From Streptomyces pristinaespiralis (lineage in GTDB: Bacteria > Actinomycetota > Actinomycetes > Streptomycetales > Streptomycetaceae), in contig NZ_CP011340.1 of the NCBI RefSeq assembly GCF_001278075.1, forward strand, positions 7,189,501-7,253,500: 64,000 bases of DNA, in the 5' to 3' direction. The notes beneath the pieces were generated by a model. It was not told the origin of the DNA and made no database searches. It saw only the letters and a program-made list of their open reading frames with translations. This document shows, piece by piece, positions 31,702 to 40,392 of this stretch (position 1 is the stretch's first letter; every line of letters starts with the position of its first letter). A program made the position numbers and the translations under genes.

Positions 31702-31989
31702 TTCCCCACCCCGCCCCTTCCCGAAACCGGGCTCCGCCCGGACCCGGCACCGCGCTCCGCGCGGTGTTTCGGGGGCTCTGCCCCCGGGCCCCCGCGCCTC
31801 AAACGCCGGCGGGGCTGAAGTTGCCGGCGCGGCTTGATTTCGCGCAGCGAAATCAAGCCTGCCTGGGGCACCTCCCACGGCCGCCAGGCCGTAGGGGGAG
31901 CTTGAGGGCACCGCGCGAAGCGCGGTACGCCGCCCGCAGGGGGTACGGGCCCGGGCGGAGCCCGGTTCGGGAAGGGGCGGGTAGGGGAA
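31702..31989 (+). repeat. Palindromic dispersed intergenic repeat, copy A
   Basis: The ends (31702-31741 and 31951-31989) are near-perfect 40-base inverted repeats, TTCCCCACCCCGCCCCTTCC against the complement ending GGGTAGGGGAA. Internal hairpins include CTTGATTTCGC-GCA-GCGAAATCAAG (31833-31857) and the ACCGCGCGAAGCGCGGT palindrome. A second copy with the same orientation lies at 55784-56041. It occupies the 341-bp gap between two convergent genes, so it may also act as a two-way terminator. No ORF of its own is credible. Confidence 0.85.
31833..31857. terminator. 11-bp perfect hairpin inside repeat copy A
   Basis: CTTGATTTCGC (31833-31843) and GCGAAATCAAG (31847-31857) pair exactly around a 3-base loop, AT-richer than anything around it. 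A bidirectional terminator between the convergent genes is likely. Copy B keeps only part of this hairpin. Confidence 0.65.
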
Positions 31990-32021
31990 CAGCCCGCCGC
32001 AGGCGTCACGCGCCCGCCCCC

Positions 32022-33335
32022 CTATGCCTGCGGCGCCGCTTCCTTCGACAGCGTCGGCGCAGCCGCAGGCGCCGGCGGACCGCCCGTCGCGACCGTCGCC
32101 CCGCGCCGCTTCAGGTTCCGTACGTCAGGAACGCACAGCACCGCCGCGGTCACGACCACCACCAGCGCCGCGCACCCCAGCAGGGACGCCCGCCGTCCGA
32201 ACAGGGACTCCGCCGGGCCGGCGAGGGCCGTGGCGAGCGGGAGCATCGCGACCGAGCCGAACCAGTCGTAGGCGGAGACACGCGAGAGCATGTCCTCGGG
32301 GATCTCCTGGTGCAGCGCCGTCATCCAGGCCACACCGAACACCTCGATGGCCACGCCGCTGACGAACATCACCACCGCGAGGCCCTCCACCTGGAGGGGC
32401 ACCGCGAGGGCCGCGGACGGGGCCGCCAGCGGGAAGACGCACAGCGTTCCGGCGAGCAGCAGCCGGCGCGGTTTCCACCGCATCATCAGCAGCGCTCCGC
32501 CGAGCGTGCCCACGCCGAACGCCGCGAGCGCCACTCCCCAGGGCGCCGCGCCGCCGAGTTCGTCCCTGGCGACCAGCGGCCCGTAGACGGACTCGGCCGC
32601 TCCCACCACGGCCACGACCACCGAGAACTGGGCCACGATCGCCCACAGCCACGGCCGGGCGACGAACTCCTTCCAGCCGTCGCGCAGGTCGGCGAGCAGT
32701 CCGCCGCCCGCTTCCCGCGGCCTGATGTGGCTCACGTCGAGGAACGCACGCAGCGCGCCCGCGACGGCGAAGGCCGCAGCGTCCACGGCGAGGACCCAGC
32801 CCGGTCCGATCGCGGCGATCATCGCTCCGCCGAGCGCGGCGCCGCCGATGGCCGCACCGTGCATGGCCATCCGGAACAGGGCGAAGGCCCGGCTCGCCTG
32901 CTCCCCGCTGACGCTGGACATCAGCATGCCCTCGGCGGCGGGGTTGAAGAACGCCTGGCCGGTGCCGCACAGCGCGGTCAGCAGCATCATCTGCCACAGC
33001 TGCGGTTCGCCGGACAGCACGACGACGGCGAACAGCGCCTGCGAGACGCAGTTGAGGGCGTTGGCGGCGACCATCACCCGGTGCCTCGGCAGCCGGTCGG
33101 CGATCGCGCCGCCGATGAGCAGGAACAGCACCAGCGGGAGCGTGCGGGCGGCCGCCACCAGACCGACGTCCCCGCCGTCGCCGCCCGCCTGCAGCACGGC
33201 GAACGCCGCCGCGATCAGCGCACCATGGCTTCCCAGGTTGGTGATGATCGCGGCGGCGGTCAGCAGTGTGTAGTTGCGGCCCGCCCACTCGGGGCGGCGC
33301 GATGCGCGGCGTGGCGCGGCAGCGGGAGATGTCAC
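32022..33335 (-). CDS. MFS exporter of the EntS-like (MFS_3) type
   Basis: A 437-residue protein with 12 hydrophobic segments. GGAIADRLPRHRVMVAANAL is the motif-A loop after helix 2, GTGQAFFNPAAEGMLMSSV follows in helix 4, and a long middle loop carries DVSHIRPREAG. These single-component exporters remove siderophores, macrolides or other natural products. Starts: GTG 33335 gives the shortest conserved protein; TTG 33371 would add 12 residues. The tail is Pro/Ala-rich. A perfect 12-bp palindrome lies 37 bp upstream. Confidence 0.92.
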   Translation of the reverse strand: MTSPAAAPRRASRRPEWAGRNYTLLTAAAIITNLGSHGALIAAAFAVLQAGGDGGDVGLVAAARTLPLVLFLLIGGAIADRLPRHRVMVAANALNCVSQALFAVVVLSGEPQLWQMMLLTALCGTGQAFFNPAAEGMLMSSVSGEQASRAFALFRMAMHGAAIGGAALGGAMIAAIGPGWVLAVDAAAFAVAGALRAFLDVSHIRPREAGGGLLADLRDGWKEFVARPWLWAIVAQFSVVVAVVGAAESVYGPLVARDELGGAAPWGVALAAFGVGTLGGALLMMRWKPRRLLLAGTLCVFPLAAPSAALAVPLQVEGLAVVMFVSGVAIEVFGVAWMTALHQEIPEDMLSRVSAYDWFGSVAMLPLATALAGPAESLFGRRASLLGCAALVVVVTAAVLCVPDVRNLKRRGATVATGGPPAPAAAPTLSKEAAPQA

Positions 33336-33371
33336 CGGAGGACTATCCCTGCTGCCGCCCGGACTTGCCAA

Positions 33372-33383
33372 ACGACATGTCGT
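33372..33383. promoter_or_regulatory. Perfect 12-bp palindrome ACGACATGTCGT
   Basis: It lies upstream of the MFS gene at the likely promoter. A dimeric repressor such as a MarR or TetR protein could bind it; no regulator gene is adjacent. A 12-bp palindrome in this base composition may also occur by chance. Confidence 0.35.
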
Positions 33384-33412
33384 GTCGCTGTCCGCGGACG
33401 GCGGTGGGCGGC

Positions 33413-34444
33413 TCAGCCCGAGCTGCCGGCCAGCCGTACGGTGCTGAGGATTTGCTGGATCGTGGCGTCGGGGACCTCGTCCGGCACGCCCGTGTTGGAG
33501 TACAGCACCCAGCTGGCGAAGTCACCCTTGGTGTTCTTGAAGCTGAACGCGATCGACTTACCGTCGGTCTCGCACTTGTTGTCCTTCTTCACGCCCTTGG
33601 CCGTGGCGGTGGAGAGACTGCCCTTGAGGCCCGACTTCGTCGTGTAGTCCACGGCCTTGGTGATCTTGACGGTTCCCTTCGGCTCCGTCTGGGCGAAGGC
33701 GGCCCAGACCCAGTTGCCGGCCTCGTTGTAGGCGGCTTCCGCCGTGCTCTTGGCGCCCTTTCCGCCCTTGGTGCCGGTGCTGGCCATCCCGTAGTCCTCT
33801 TCGCTGCCGTCCTTGTCGGAGTCGATGAGGCACCACTTGCTCTTGTAGTGAGCCGGGGCCGACATGACAACGGCGAGAGAGCCGTCGCCCTTCTTCTCGT
33901 CCTCGAAGCCGGTGGCCATGCCGGAGCTCGCCACCTCCCACTCCGCGGGCACGTCGAACTGGGTGCCGTGCTTGGGGTTGGTGACGACCTTCCAGCCGGC
34001 GATGGTGGGCTCGGCCTCACCGCCGCGCGGGTTGCCCGTCGGCGACGGGGCCGGTTCGTCGGAGCCCTTCGGCTTGTCCGAGGCGTTCGGGTCGGCCGGC
34101 TTCGAGGCGGCGACGTCACCGCCCTTGCCCGACTGCTTCTCGTCGTCCGGCAGCACGACGATGCCGGTCACGACGGCGGTCGCGACCACCGCCGTGGCCG
34201 CCACGATCGCGATGATCGTCGTCTTCTTCTTGTCGTCCCCGGCCGGCTGCGGCGCTCCCGGCGTCTGGCCGGGCACGGCGTACTGCGGCACGGTCGGCTG
34301 CTGGTACGGGTTGGGCTGCTGGTACCCCTGCTGCTGGTATCCCGGCTGCTGGTACGGATTCGGCTGCTGGTACCCCGGCTGCTGGTACGGATTCTGGTCC
34401 TGCGGGTTCTGCTCGCCCCCGGGCGGCTGCTGTCCTGGCCACAT
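33413..34444 (-). CDS. Membrane protein with Gln/Pro/Tyr-rich repeats
   Basis: A 343-residue protein in three parts. Residues 1-70 are built from PYQQPGYQQ/PNPYQQP repeats, disordered and cytoplasmic. A single membrane helix follows (TTIIAIVAATAVVATAVVTG, about residues 75-95). Then comes a Pro/Asp/Lys-rich linker and an extracytoplasmic domain of about 200 residues with KVVTNPKHGTQFDVPAEWEV and a C-terminal half with two cysteines. The layout is frequent in actinomycetes, where the sensor-like outer domain is of unknown function. The start codon has no clear ribosome-binding site. It is divergent from the thioesterase gene. Confidence 0.85.
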   Translation of the reverse strand: MWPGQQPPGGEQNPQDQNPYQQPGYQQPNPYQQPGYQQQGYQQPNPYQQPTVPQYAVPGQTPGAPQPAGDDKKKTTIIAIVAATAVVATAVVTGIVVLPDDEKQSGKGGDVAASKPADPNASDKPKGSDEPAPSPTGNPRGGEAEPTIAGWKVVTNPKHGTQFDVPAEWEVASSGMATGFEDEKKGDGSLAVVMSAPAHYKSKWCLIDSDKDGSEEDYGMASTGTKGGKGAKSTAEAAYNEAGNWVWAAFAQTEPKGTVKITKAVDYTTKSGLKGSLSTATAKGVKKDNKCETDGKSIAFSFKNTKGDFASWVLYSNTGVPDEVPDATIQQILSTVRLAGSSG

Positions 34445-34538
34445 GGCCAGTAACCATAGAGGTGCGGGCGGGCCTCTTCTACGTCCGGGCCCCGCGGGGG
34501 GATGGCCAAGCGCATCTACTCGCGGGTAACATCCGGGC

Positions 34539-34991
34539 ATGAGCGCAGACCAGATGTCCATCGGCGAACTGCTCGCCGCCACCGTCCCCATGGTCAGGAC
34601 CCTCAACCTCGAGTACCTGGAGACGACGGCGGAGCGAGCCGTACTCCGGCTGCCGGACCAGCCCGAGTACCACAACCACGTCGGCGGGCCGCACGCCGGT
34701 GCGATGTTCACCCTCGCCGAGTCGGCGAGCGGCGCCGTCGTCCTGGCCGCGTTCGGCGATCAGCTGAGCCGCTCCGTGCCGCTCCCGGTGAAGGCGGAGA
34801 CCAGCTACAAGAAGCTCGCCAAGGGCGTCCTCACGGCGACCGCGACGCTCGGCCGCCCCGTCGCCGACGTCGTCGAGGAGCTGGACGCGGGGCAGCGCCC
34901 CGAGTTCCCCGTCACGGTCGCCATCCAGCGCGCCGACGGCGCCGTGACCGGCGAGATGCACATCATCTGGACCTTGCGCCCCAACAGCTGA
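34539..34991 (+). CDS. Hotdog-fold thioesterase-like protein (DUF4442 type)
   Basis: A 150-residue hotdog protein. EYHNHVGGPHAGAMFTLAES is the long central helix with the HxxxxHxG-type turn seen in PaaI and DUF4442 proteins; LPVKAETSYKKLAKGVLTAT continues the sheet. These may hydrolyse acyl-CoA; the catalytic acid is not clearly placed, so activity is uncertain. The N-terminus MSADQMSIGELLAATVPMVR fits the DUF4442 group. DedA follows 159 bp downstream. Confidence 0.88.
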   Translation: MSADQMSIGELLAATVPMVRTLNLEYLETTAERAVLRLPDQPEYHNHVGGPHAGAMFTLAESASGAVVLAAFGDQLSRSVPLPVKAETSYKKLAKGVLTATATLGRPVADVVEELDAGQRPEFPVTVAIQRADGAVTGEMHIIWTLRPNS

Positions 34992-35150
34992 GCGCGGCCA
35001 CCGCACCGCACCGGGCCGCCCGGCACCCCCCAGGTGACCGGGCGGCCTTTCGCGCGCCGGGACGCACCCGTGCGACCAGGTAGGCTGCCCGGCGTGCGCC
35101 GGCGGGGCGCGCGTCGGGCGAGCGGGCCCGGTGGTACCGGGAGGAACGGC

Positions 35151-35807
35151 GTGCACGTCCAGGAATGGCTCGAGACTGTCCCGGCGGTCAGCATCTATCT
35201 CCTGGTGGGAGTGGTGATCGGGCTCGAGAGCCTCGGTATCCCGCTCCCCGGAGAGATCGTCCTCGTCAGCTCGGCGCTCCTCGCCTCCCAGCACGGAGAC
35301 ATCGATCCCTACATCCTCGGTGCCTGCGCGACCGCGGGCGCCATCATCGGCGACTCGATCGGGTACGCCATCGGCCGCAAGGGCGGCCGACCGCTGCTGG
35401 CCTGGCTCGGCGGGAAGTTCCCCAAGCACTTCGGGGAGGCCCAGATCGCGATGGCCGAGCGGTCCTTCGAGAAGTGGGGCATGTGGGCCGTCTTCTTCGG
35501 CCGCTTCGTCGCCCTGCTGAGGATCTTCGCCGGGCCGCTCGCCGGTGTGCTGCGGATGCCGTACTGGAAGTTCCTGATCGCCAACGTCTTCGGCGGCATC
35601 CTCTGGGCGGGCGGCACGACGGCCGTCGTCTACTCGGTCGGTGTCGTGGCCGAGGCCTGGCTCAAGCGCTTCTCCTGGCTGGGGCTCGTCCTCGCGGTGG
35701 CGGTCGGCGTCACGTCGATGCTGGTGCTCAAGAGCCGGGCGAAGAAGGCGGCGCAGCAGCCGACGACCTTGGCGCCCGAGCCGGAGCCCGTCCCCGTCGC
35801 CGACTGA
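35151..35807 (+). CDS. DedA-family membrane protein
   Basis: A 218-residue DedA/VTT protein with five or six hydrophobic segments. LVGVVIGLESLGIPLPGEIV has the family ExxxxPxPGE motif near residue 27, GDSIGYAIGRKGGRPLLAWL near 70, and FFGRFVALLRIFAGPLAG the conserved R...R motif near 120. DedA proteins move polyprenyl or phospholipid carriers across the membrane. GGAGGA precedes GTG 35151. The Pro/Glu-rich tail is cytosolic. Confidence 0.93.
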   Translation: MHVQEWLETVPAVSIYLLVGVVIGLESLGIPLPGEIVLVSSALLASQHGDIDPYILGACATAGAIIGDSIGYAIGRKGGRPLLAWLGGKFPKHFGEAQIAMAERSFEKWGMWAVFFGRFVALLRIFAGPLAGVLRMPYWKFLIANVFGGILWAGGTTAVVYSVGVVAEAWLKRFSWLGLVLAVAVGVTSMLVLKSRAKKAAQQPTTLAPEPEPVPVAD

Positions 35808-35932
35808 CCCGCCACCCGCGGCGGACGCCCGAGCCCGGGCCGTTCGCCGGCCCGGCGTGGTGCGCCGGCCCGCCGGGGCGGGCCCGGTGAGCAGGCCCTC
35901 GTCCCGGCGCGCCGGGCTCCCGGCCCGGACCC

Positions 35933-36463
35933 TCAGTCCTTGTGCGCGTCCCGGTGCTGGGCCGCCAGGTCCAGATAGACCGCCGCGTTGAGCTTGATGC
36001 CGTCCTGCTCCTCCTGCGTCAGCTCGCGCCGCACCTTCGCGGGCACTCCCGCCACCAGGGAGCCGGGCGGTACCCGCATCCCCTGCGGTACGAGGGCCTG
36101 TGCCGCGATCAGTGAACCGGTGCCGATGTGCGCCCCGTTGAGGACCGTGGCCCCCATACCGACGAGCACGTCGTCCTCCACCGTGCAGCCGTGCAGGATC
36201 GCGTTGTGGCCGACCGAGACACGTTCGCCCACGGTGACGGGGAAGCCGGGGTCGCTGTGGACCGTGCAGTTGTCCTGGATGTTGCTCCCGGCGCCGATCG
36301 TGATCGGCCCGCAGTCGGCGCGCAGCACCGTCTGGTACCAGACGCTCGCCCCCGCGGCGACGGACACGTCACCCATCACCACCGACGTCGGCGCCGCGAA
36401 CGCCTCCGGGTCGATCGCGGGCTCCTTGCCGCCCACGCCCGCAACCAATGCCCGCTCCGTCAT
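35933..36463 (-). CDS. Gamma-class carbonic anhydrase family protein
   Basis: A 176-residue left-handed beta-helix protein. Hexapeptide turns such as ITIGAGSNIQDNCTVHSD, VTVGERVSVGHNAILHGC and VLVGMGATVLNGAHIG are spaced at about 18 residues. His residues in TVHSD, VGHNA and LHGC match the zinc-ligand pattern of gamma carbonic anhydrases; the proton-shuttle Glu loop is short, as in many inactive or low-activity family members. ATG 36463 follows GGGAG. Confidence 0.92.
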   Translation of the reverse strand: MTERALVAGVGGKEPAIDPEAFAAPTSVVMGDVSVAAGASVWYQTVLRADCGPITIGAGSNIQDNCTVHSDPGFPVTVGERVSVGHNAILHGCTVEDDVLVGMGATVLNGAHIGTGSLIAAQALVPQGMRVPPGSLVAGVPAKVRRELTQEEQDGIKLNAAVYLDLAAQHRDAHKD

Positions 36464-36653
36464 GCCTGCTCCCTCGTGCTTCACCGGGTGTCCCGCGCCT
36501 ACCTGCACCGTAAGCCCCCGGATCCCGCGACATGCGGCAGGGGGCGCGGGTCCGCTCCCGGGCGCGCACCCGTGAGCGCCGCCTGCCGTCTGTCGTCCTT
36601 GTCGGCGGCTCAATAACTTGACGGACATCGCCCGTTGCTGACGAGGGAGCCCG

Positions 36654-37880
36654 ATGGCCACCGCACAGCACATCCCGGACATCCTGTCGCCCGAGTTCGC
36701 CGCCGACCCGTATCCCGCCTACCGGTCGATGCGCGAGCACGCCCCGCTTCTCTGGCACGAACCCACCGGCAGTTATCTGCTCTCGCGCTACGAGGACGTC
36801 GAGCGCGCCTTCAAGGACAAGGAGTCGGTGTTCACCACCGAGAACTACGACTGGCAGCTCGAGCCTGTCCACGGCAGGACGATCGTGCAGCTCAGCGGGC
36901 GTGAGCACGCCGTGCGCAGGGCGCTCGTCGCTCCCGCCTTCCGGGGCAGCGACCTCAGGGACAAGTTCCTGCCGGTCATCGAGAGCAACTCCCGTGAACT
37001 GATCGACGCGTTCCGGCACAAGGGCGAGGTGGATCTCGTCGACTCCTTCGCCACCCGGTTCCCCGTCAACGTCATCGCCGACATGCTGGGTCTGGACAAG
37101 GCGGACCACGACCGCTTCCACGGCTGGTACACCTCCGTCGTCGCCTACTTCGGCAACCTCGCCAGGGATCCCGACGTGGCCGCCGCCGGTGAGCGGACCC
37201 GCGTCGAATTCACCGAGTACATGATCCCGATCATCCAGGAGCGGCGCGAGAACCTGGGCGAGGACCTGCTTTCCACGCTCTGCGCGGCGGAGGTGGACGG
37301 CGTGCGGATGAGCGACGAGGACATCAAGGCGTTCTGCAGCCTGCTGCTCGCGGCGGGCGGCGAGACCACCGACAAGGCCATCGCCGGCATGTTCGCCAAC
37401 CTGCTGGTCCACCCGGACCAGATGGCCGCGGTACGCGAGGACCGCAGCCTGATCGACCGTGCCCTCGCCGAGACGCTGCGCTTCACGCCCCCCGTTCACA
37501 TGATCATGCGGCAGACCGCCGCGGAGGTCACCGTCAGCGGCGGCACCATTCCGGCGGGTGCCACGGTGACCTGCCTGATCGGCGCGGCCAACCGCGACGA
37601 GGAGCGGTACCGCGACCCCGACCGCTTCGACATCTTCCGCGACGACCTCACCGCGACGACCGCGTTCTCCGCGGCCGCCGACCATCTGGCCTTCGCGCTC
37701 GGGCGGCACTTCTGTGTGGGCGCGCTGCTCGCCAGGGCGGAGGTCCGAACCGGGGTCGGCCAACTGCTGGACGCCATGCCGGACCTGCGGCTCGCCGACG
37801 GCTTCGTCCCCCGTGAACAGGGCGTGTTCACCCGTGGACCGAGGTCGCTGCCCGTGCGCTTCACACCAGCTGGCGGCTGA
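36654..37880 (+). CDS. Cytochrome P450
   Basis: A 408-residue soluble bacterial P450. The oxygen-binding I-helix motif AGGETT is at 234-239, the ExxR pair at E273/R276 (ETLR), and the heme loop FALGRHFCVG with Cys354. All catalytic features are present, so the enzyme is likely active. GAGGGAG precedes ATG 36654. No ferredoxin gene is adjacent, so it must borrow redox partners. It is divergent from the carbonic anhydrase and on the same strand as the SMP-30 gene, whose intergenic region has its own inverted repeat, so joint transcription is doubtful. Confidence 0.96.
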   Translation: MATAQHIPDILSPEFAADPYPAYRSMREHAPLLWHEPTGSYLLSRYEDVERAFKDKESVFTTENYDWQLEPVHGRTIVQLSGREHAVRRALVAPAFRGSDLRDKFLPVIESNSRELIDAFRHKGEVDLVDSFATRFPVNVIADMLGLDKADHDRFHGWYTSVVAYFGNLARDPDVAAAGERTRVEFTEYMIPIIQERRENLGEDLLSTLCAAEVDGVRMSDEDIKAFCSLLLAAGGETTDKAIAGMFANLLVHPDQMAAVREDRSLIDRALAETLRFTPPVHMIMRQTAAEVTVSGGTIPAGATVTCLIGAANRDEERYRDPDRFDIFRDDLTATTAFSAAADHLAFALGRHFCVGALLARAEVRTGVGQLLDAMPDLRLADGFVPREQGVFTRGPRSLPVRFTPAGG

Positions 37881-37999
37881 ACCGACGGAGCACCGGAGGG
37901 CACCGCGGGGTACGGCCCCCGTGGGCGGGTGTGATCCACGACTCTCCGTTCGGATCCACCTTGCGGTGGCCATACGAGGTCATGCAATCTTCGTCATAT

Positions 38000-38016
38000 G
38001 CTGAATAACATTCAGC
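38000..38016. promoter_or_regulatory. Inverted repeat GCTGAAT-AAC-ATTCAGC
   Basis: Seven-base arms are perfect around a 3-base spacer in an AT-rich stretch, 20 bp before the SMP-30 start. GntR- or IclR-type regulators commonly bind such sites upstream of sugar-lactonase genes. No regulator is encoded beside it. Confidence 0.55.
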
Positions 38017-38035
38017 GCTTGGAGGGGAGTGTCGT

Positions 38036-39001
38036 ATGACCAGTGAGCGCGCCGCGCTGTACGAGATGTTCGACGACCGGTTCCGGACCGGCCGTTGCAT
38101 GAACGGCGACGACGGCCTGGAGGTCCTGTACACCGGCTGCCGCTGGGCGGAGGGACCGATCTATCTGCCCGCCTGGCGGCAGGTGGTCTGGAGCGACATC
38201 CCCAACGACCGGATGCTGCGCTGGGACGAGGAGACGGGCGCCGTGAGCGTCTTCCGCCGCACCGCCGGGCACACCAACGGGAACACCCTCGACCGGCAGG
38301 GCCGACTCGTCACCTGCGAGCAGGGCAACCGCCGGGTGACACGGACCGAACACGACGGCAGGGTCACGGTGCTGGCGGACCGCTGGCAGGGAAAGCGCCT
38401 GAACAGCCCGAACGACGCGGCGGTGAAATCGGACGGCTCGATCTGGTTCTCCGACCCGGACTTCGGCATCACCAGCGACTACGAGGGCTACCGCGCCCAC
38501 AGCGAGATCGGCTCCAACAACGTCTACCGCATCGATCCCGACACCGGCGAAGTGCGGCTGGTCGCCGACTGCTTCGGCGCCCCGAACGGCCTCGTCTTCT
38601 CGGCCGACGAGCGGCAACTGTTCGTCTCCGACACCCGGGCCGGCTGCATCCGGGTCTTCGACGTGCGCGATGACGGCACCCTGTCGGGCGGCAAGATCTT
38701 CGCCGAGGCCGGGGCCAGGCCGAAGGCCCGATTCGACAACCTCCGCTTCGACGACGCCGGCCGGCTCTGGGCGGCGGCGATGGACGACGGAGTGCACTGC
38801 TACGACCCCGACGGCACCCTGATCGGGCGGCTCCACGTCCCCGAGGCGGTCGCCAACATCGCCTGGGGCGGAGCCAAGCGCAACCGTCTCTTCATCACCG
38901 CGGAGACGAGCCTCTACTCGGTGGTCATGGGCGTCGCGGGCACGCACCCCACCGGACCGGGGCGCAGGCCGTGGCTGGATCCGGAGAACCACGCCGGCTG
39001 A
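38036..39001 (+). CDS. SMP-30/gluconolactonase/LRE-like lactonase
   Basis: A 321-residue six-bladed beta-propeller. CRWAEGPIYLPAWRQVVWSD carries the Glu metal ligand near residue 36, SPNDAAVKSDGSIWFSDPDF carries the Asn near 121, and FVSDTRAGCIRVFD the Asp near 198. These Ca/Zn-dependent enzymes hydrolyse sugar or aromatic lactones. GGAGGGGAG precedes ATG 38036. Its neighbours, two unrelated P450s, give no pathway. Confidence 0.93.
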   Translation: MTSERAALYEMFDDRFRTGRCMNGDDGLEVLYTGCRWAEGPIYLPAWRQVVWSDIPNDRMLRWDEETGAVSVFRRTAGHTNGNTLDRQGRLVTCEQGNRRVTRTEHDGRVTVLADRWQGKRLNSPNDAAVKSDGSIWFSDPDFGITSDYEGYRAHSEIGSNNVYRIDPDTGEVRLVADCFGAPNGLVFSADERQLFVSDTRAGCIRVFDVRDDGTLSGGKIFAEAGARPKARFDNLRFDDAGRLWAAAMDDGVHCYDPDGTLIGRLHVPEAVANIAWGGAKRNRLFITAETSLYSVVMGVAGTHPTGPGRRPWLDPENHAG

Positions 39002-39096
39002 CAACGCCCTTCATACAGGCGTGCGGTGAGCGGGCCGGGCCCAGCCGATGAGGAGCGGGGAGCGGGCCGCCACCGCGGCCGCTCGGCGGACCGCCC

Positions 39097-40392
39097 CTAT
39101 CGCGGAGAGCCGTTCCGGTACTCCCCGAGGTCCACGACCGGTGTGAAGCTCACCGGCAGCGAGGTCAGTCCCCGCATCCAGACCGACGGACGCCAGGTCA
39201 GTTCGTCGGGGTCCACGGCGAGGACCACGTCCGGCAGCCGCTCCAGCAGTGTCTCCACCGCGGTACGGGCGATCACATCGGCGAGCAGCGGTGCCGGATA
39301 CGGGCACCGGTGCTCGCCGTTGCCGAAGGACAGGTGCGCCGAGTTCTCGGCGCTGATGTGTCCCTCCGGCCAGATCCGCGGATCGGTGTTGGCGGCCGCG
39401 AGCCCCAGCATCAGACAGTCGCCGGCTCGGATCCGGCGGCCGCCGAGCGTGGTGTCGCGCACCGCCCAGCGGCCGATGACGTTCTGGGTCGGGGTGTCGA
39501 GCCACAGCACCTCGTTGAGCGCCTGGCCCACACTGAGCCGGCCGCCCGACACGTTCAGCGCGAAGCGGTCGTCCGTCAGCAGCAGCCGCAGCGTGTTGCA
39601 GATCCAGTTGGCCGTCGGCTGCTGGGTCGCGGCCATGACCACGATCAGGTCCTGCACGGCCTCCTCGTCCGTCAGCGCGGCCGGGTGCGCCAGCATCCGG
39701 GAGGTGACGTCGGGACCCGGCGCGCCGCGCTTGTCCTCGACCAGCCGCTGGATGCGCTCCTGGACCCGGACGTACGCGGCGACCGGTGCGTCGTTCCCCG
39801 CCGCGTCCAGCGAGATCCGCAGGTCCCGCACAAGGCCCTCGGTGTCCGCCCCGTGGGCCGGCATCCCGCACATCCGCACGGCGGCGCGCATCGGAAGCGC
39901 GTGCGCGTAGGCCGTCATCAGCTCCGCCCGACCGCTGCCGGCGAAGGCGTTGATCAGTTGTTCGGCGATCTCACGGCACCAGTGGGCGAGTTCGAACTGG
40001 TCGACGGCCTCGAGCGCCTCCGTGACGACACGGGCACGCCGCTGGTGCTCCGCTCCCTCGGTGAAGAGCACGGACGGCTGATGCCCGACGAACGGCAGCA
40101 GCGGCCAGTCGGGGGGAACGGCTCCCCACTGGTTCCAGCGCCGCGAGTCGCGGGCGAAGAGCTCGTCGTGTGCGGTGACGTACGTGACCTCGGTGTAGCC
40201 GAGGACCAGCCACGCCGGAATGTCCGCGTCCAGCAGGACCGGCGCGACGGAGCCGTACCGGCCGCGCAGGGAGCGGTACAGCTCCGAGGGGCTCTGCCGG
40301 TACTCGGGGCCGCTGAGCCGGACCGCCTCCTCGTGGGCGGGGCAGCCGGGCGGGTGCGGCACGTGTGCCGCGGTGCCGATCGGGTCGTTCAT
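39097..40392 (-). CDS. Conservon cytochrome P450 lacking ExxR arginine
   Basis: A 431-residue P450, the last gene of the cvn operon. The heme loop is intact (LSFGNGEHRCPYPAP, Cys363). The K-helix ExxR is replaced by E294-V-L-W297, and the I helix reads MAATQQPTANW (253-263) instead of A/G-G-x-D/E-T. CYP157-type P450s of Streptomyces conservons are known to break the ExxR rule, so this fits that group. The start ATG overlaps the stop of cvnD (ATGA), so translation is coupled. Catalysis may be altered or the protein may be regulatory. Confidence 0.92.
   Translation of the reverse strand: MNDPIGTAAHVPHPPGCPAHEEAVRLSGPEYRQSPSELYRSLRGRYGSVAPVLLDADIPAWLVLGYTEVTYVTAHDELFARDSRRWNQWGAVPPDWPLLPFVGHQPSVLFTEGAEHQRRARVVTEALEAVDQFELAHWCREIAEQLINAFAGSGRAELMTAYAHALPMRAAVRMCGMPAHGADTEGLVRDLRISLDAAGNDAPVAAYVRVQERIQRLVEDKRGAPGPDVTSRMLAHPAALTDEEAVQDLIVVMAATQQPTANWICNTLRLLLTDDRFALNVSGGRLSVGQALNEVLWLDTPTQNVIGRWAVRDTTLGGRRIRAGDCLMLGLAAANTDPRIWPEGHISAENSAHLSFGNGEHRCPYPAPLLADVIARTAVETLLERLPDVVLAVDPDELTWRPSVWMRGLTSLPVSFTPVVDLGEYRNGSPR

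Noticed and set aside
31702..31989. Palindromic repeat considered as an insertion sequence
   Set aside because: It has terminal inverted repeats but no transposase frame or target-site duplication that I could see; it is kept as a non-coding repeat.
30804..33647. A 947-residue plus-strand open frame
   Set aside because: It runs across the spermidine-synthase-like gene, the palindromic repeat and the antisense of the MFS gene, and has Arg/Pro composition typical of a wrong frame.
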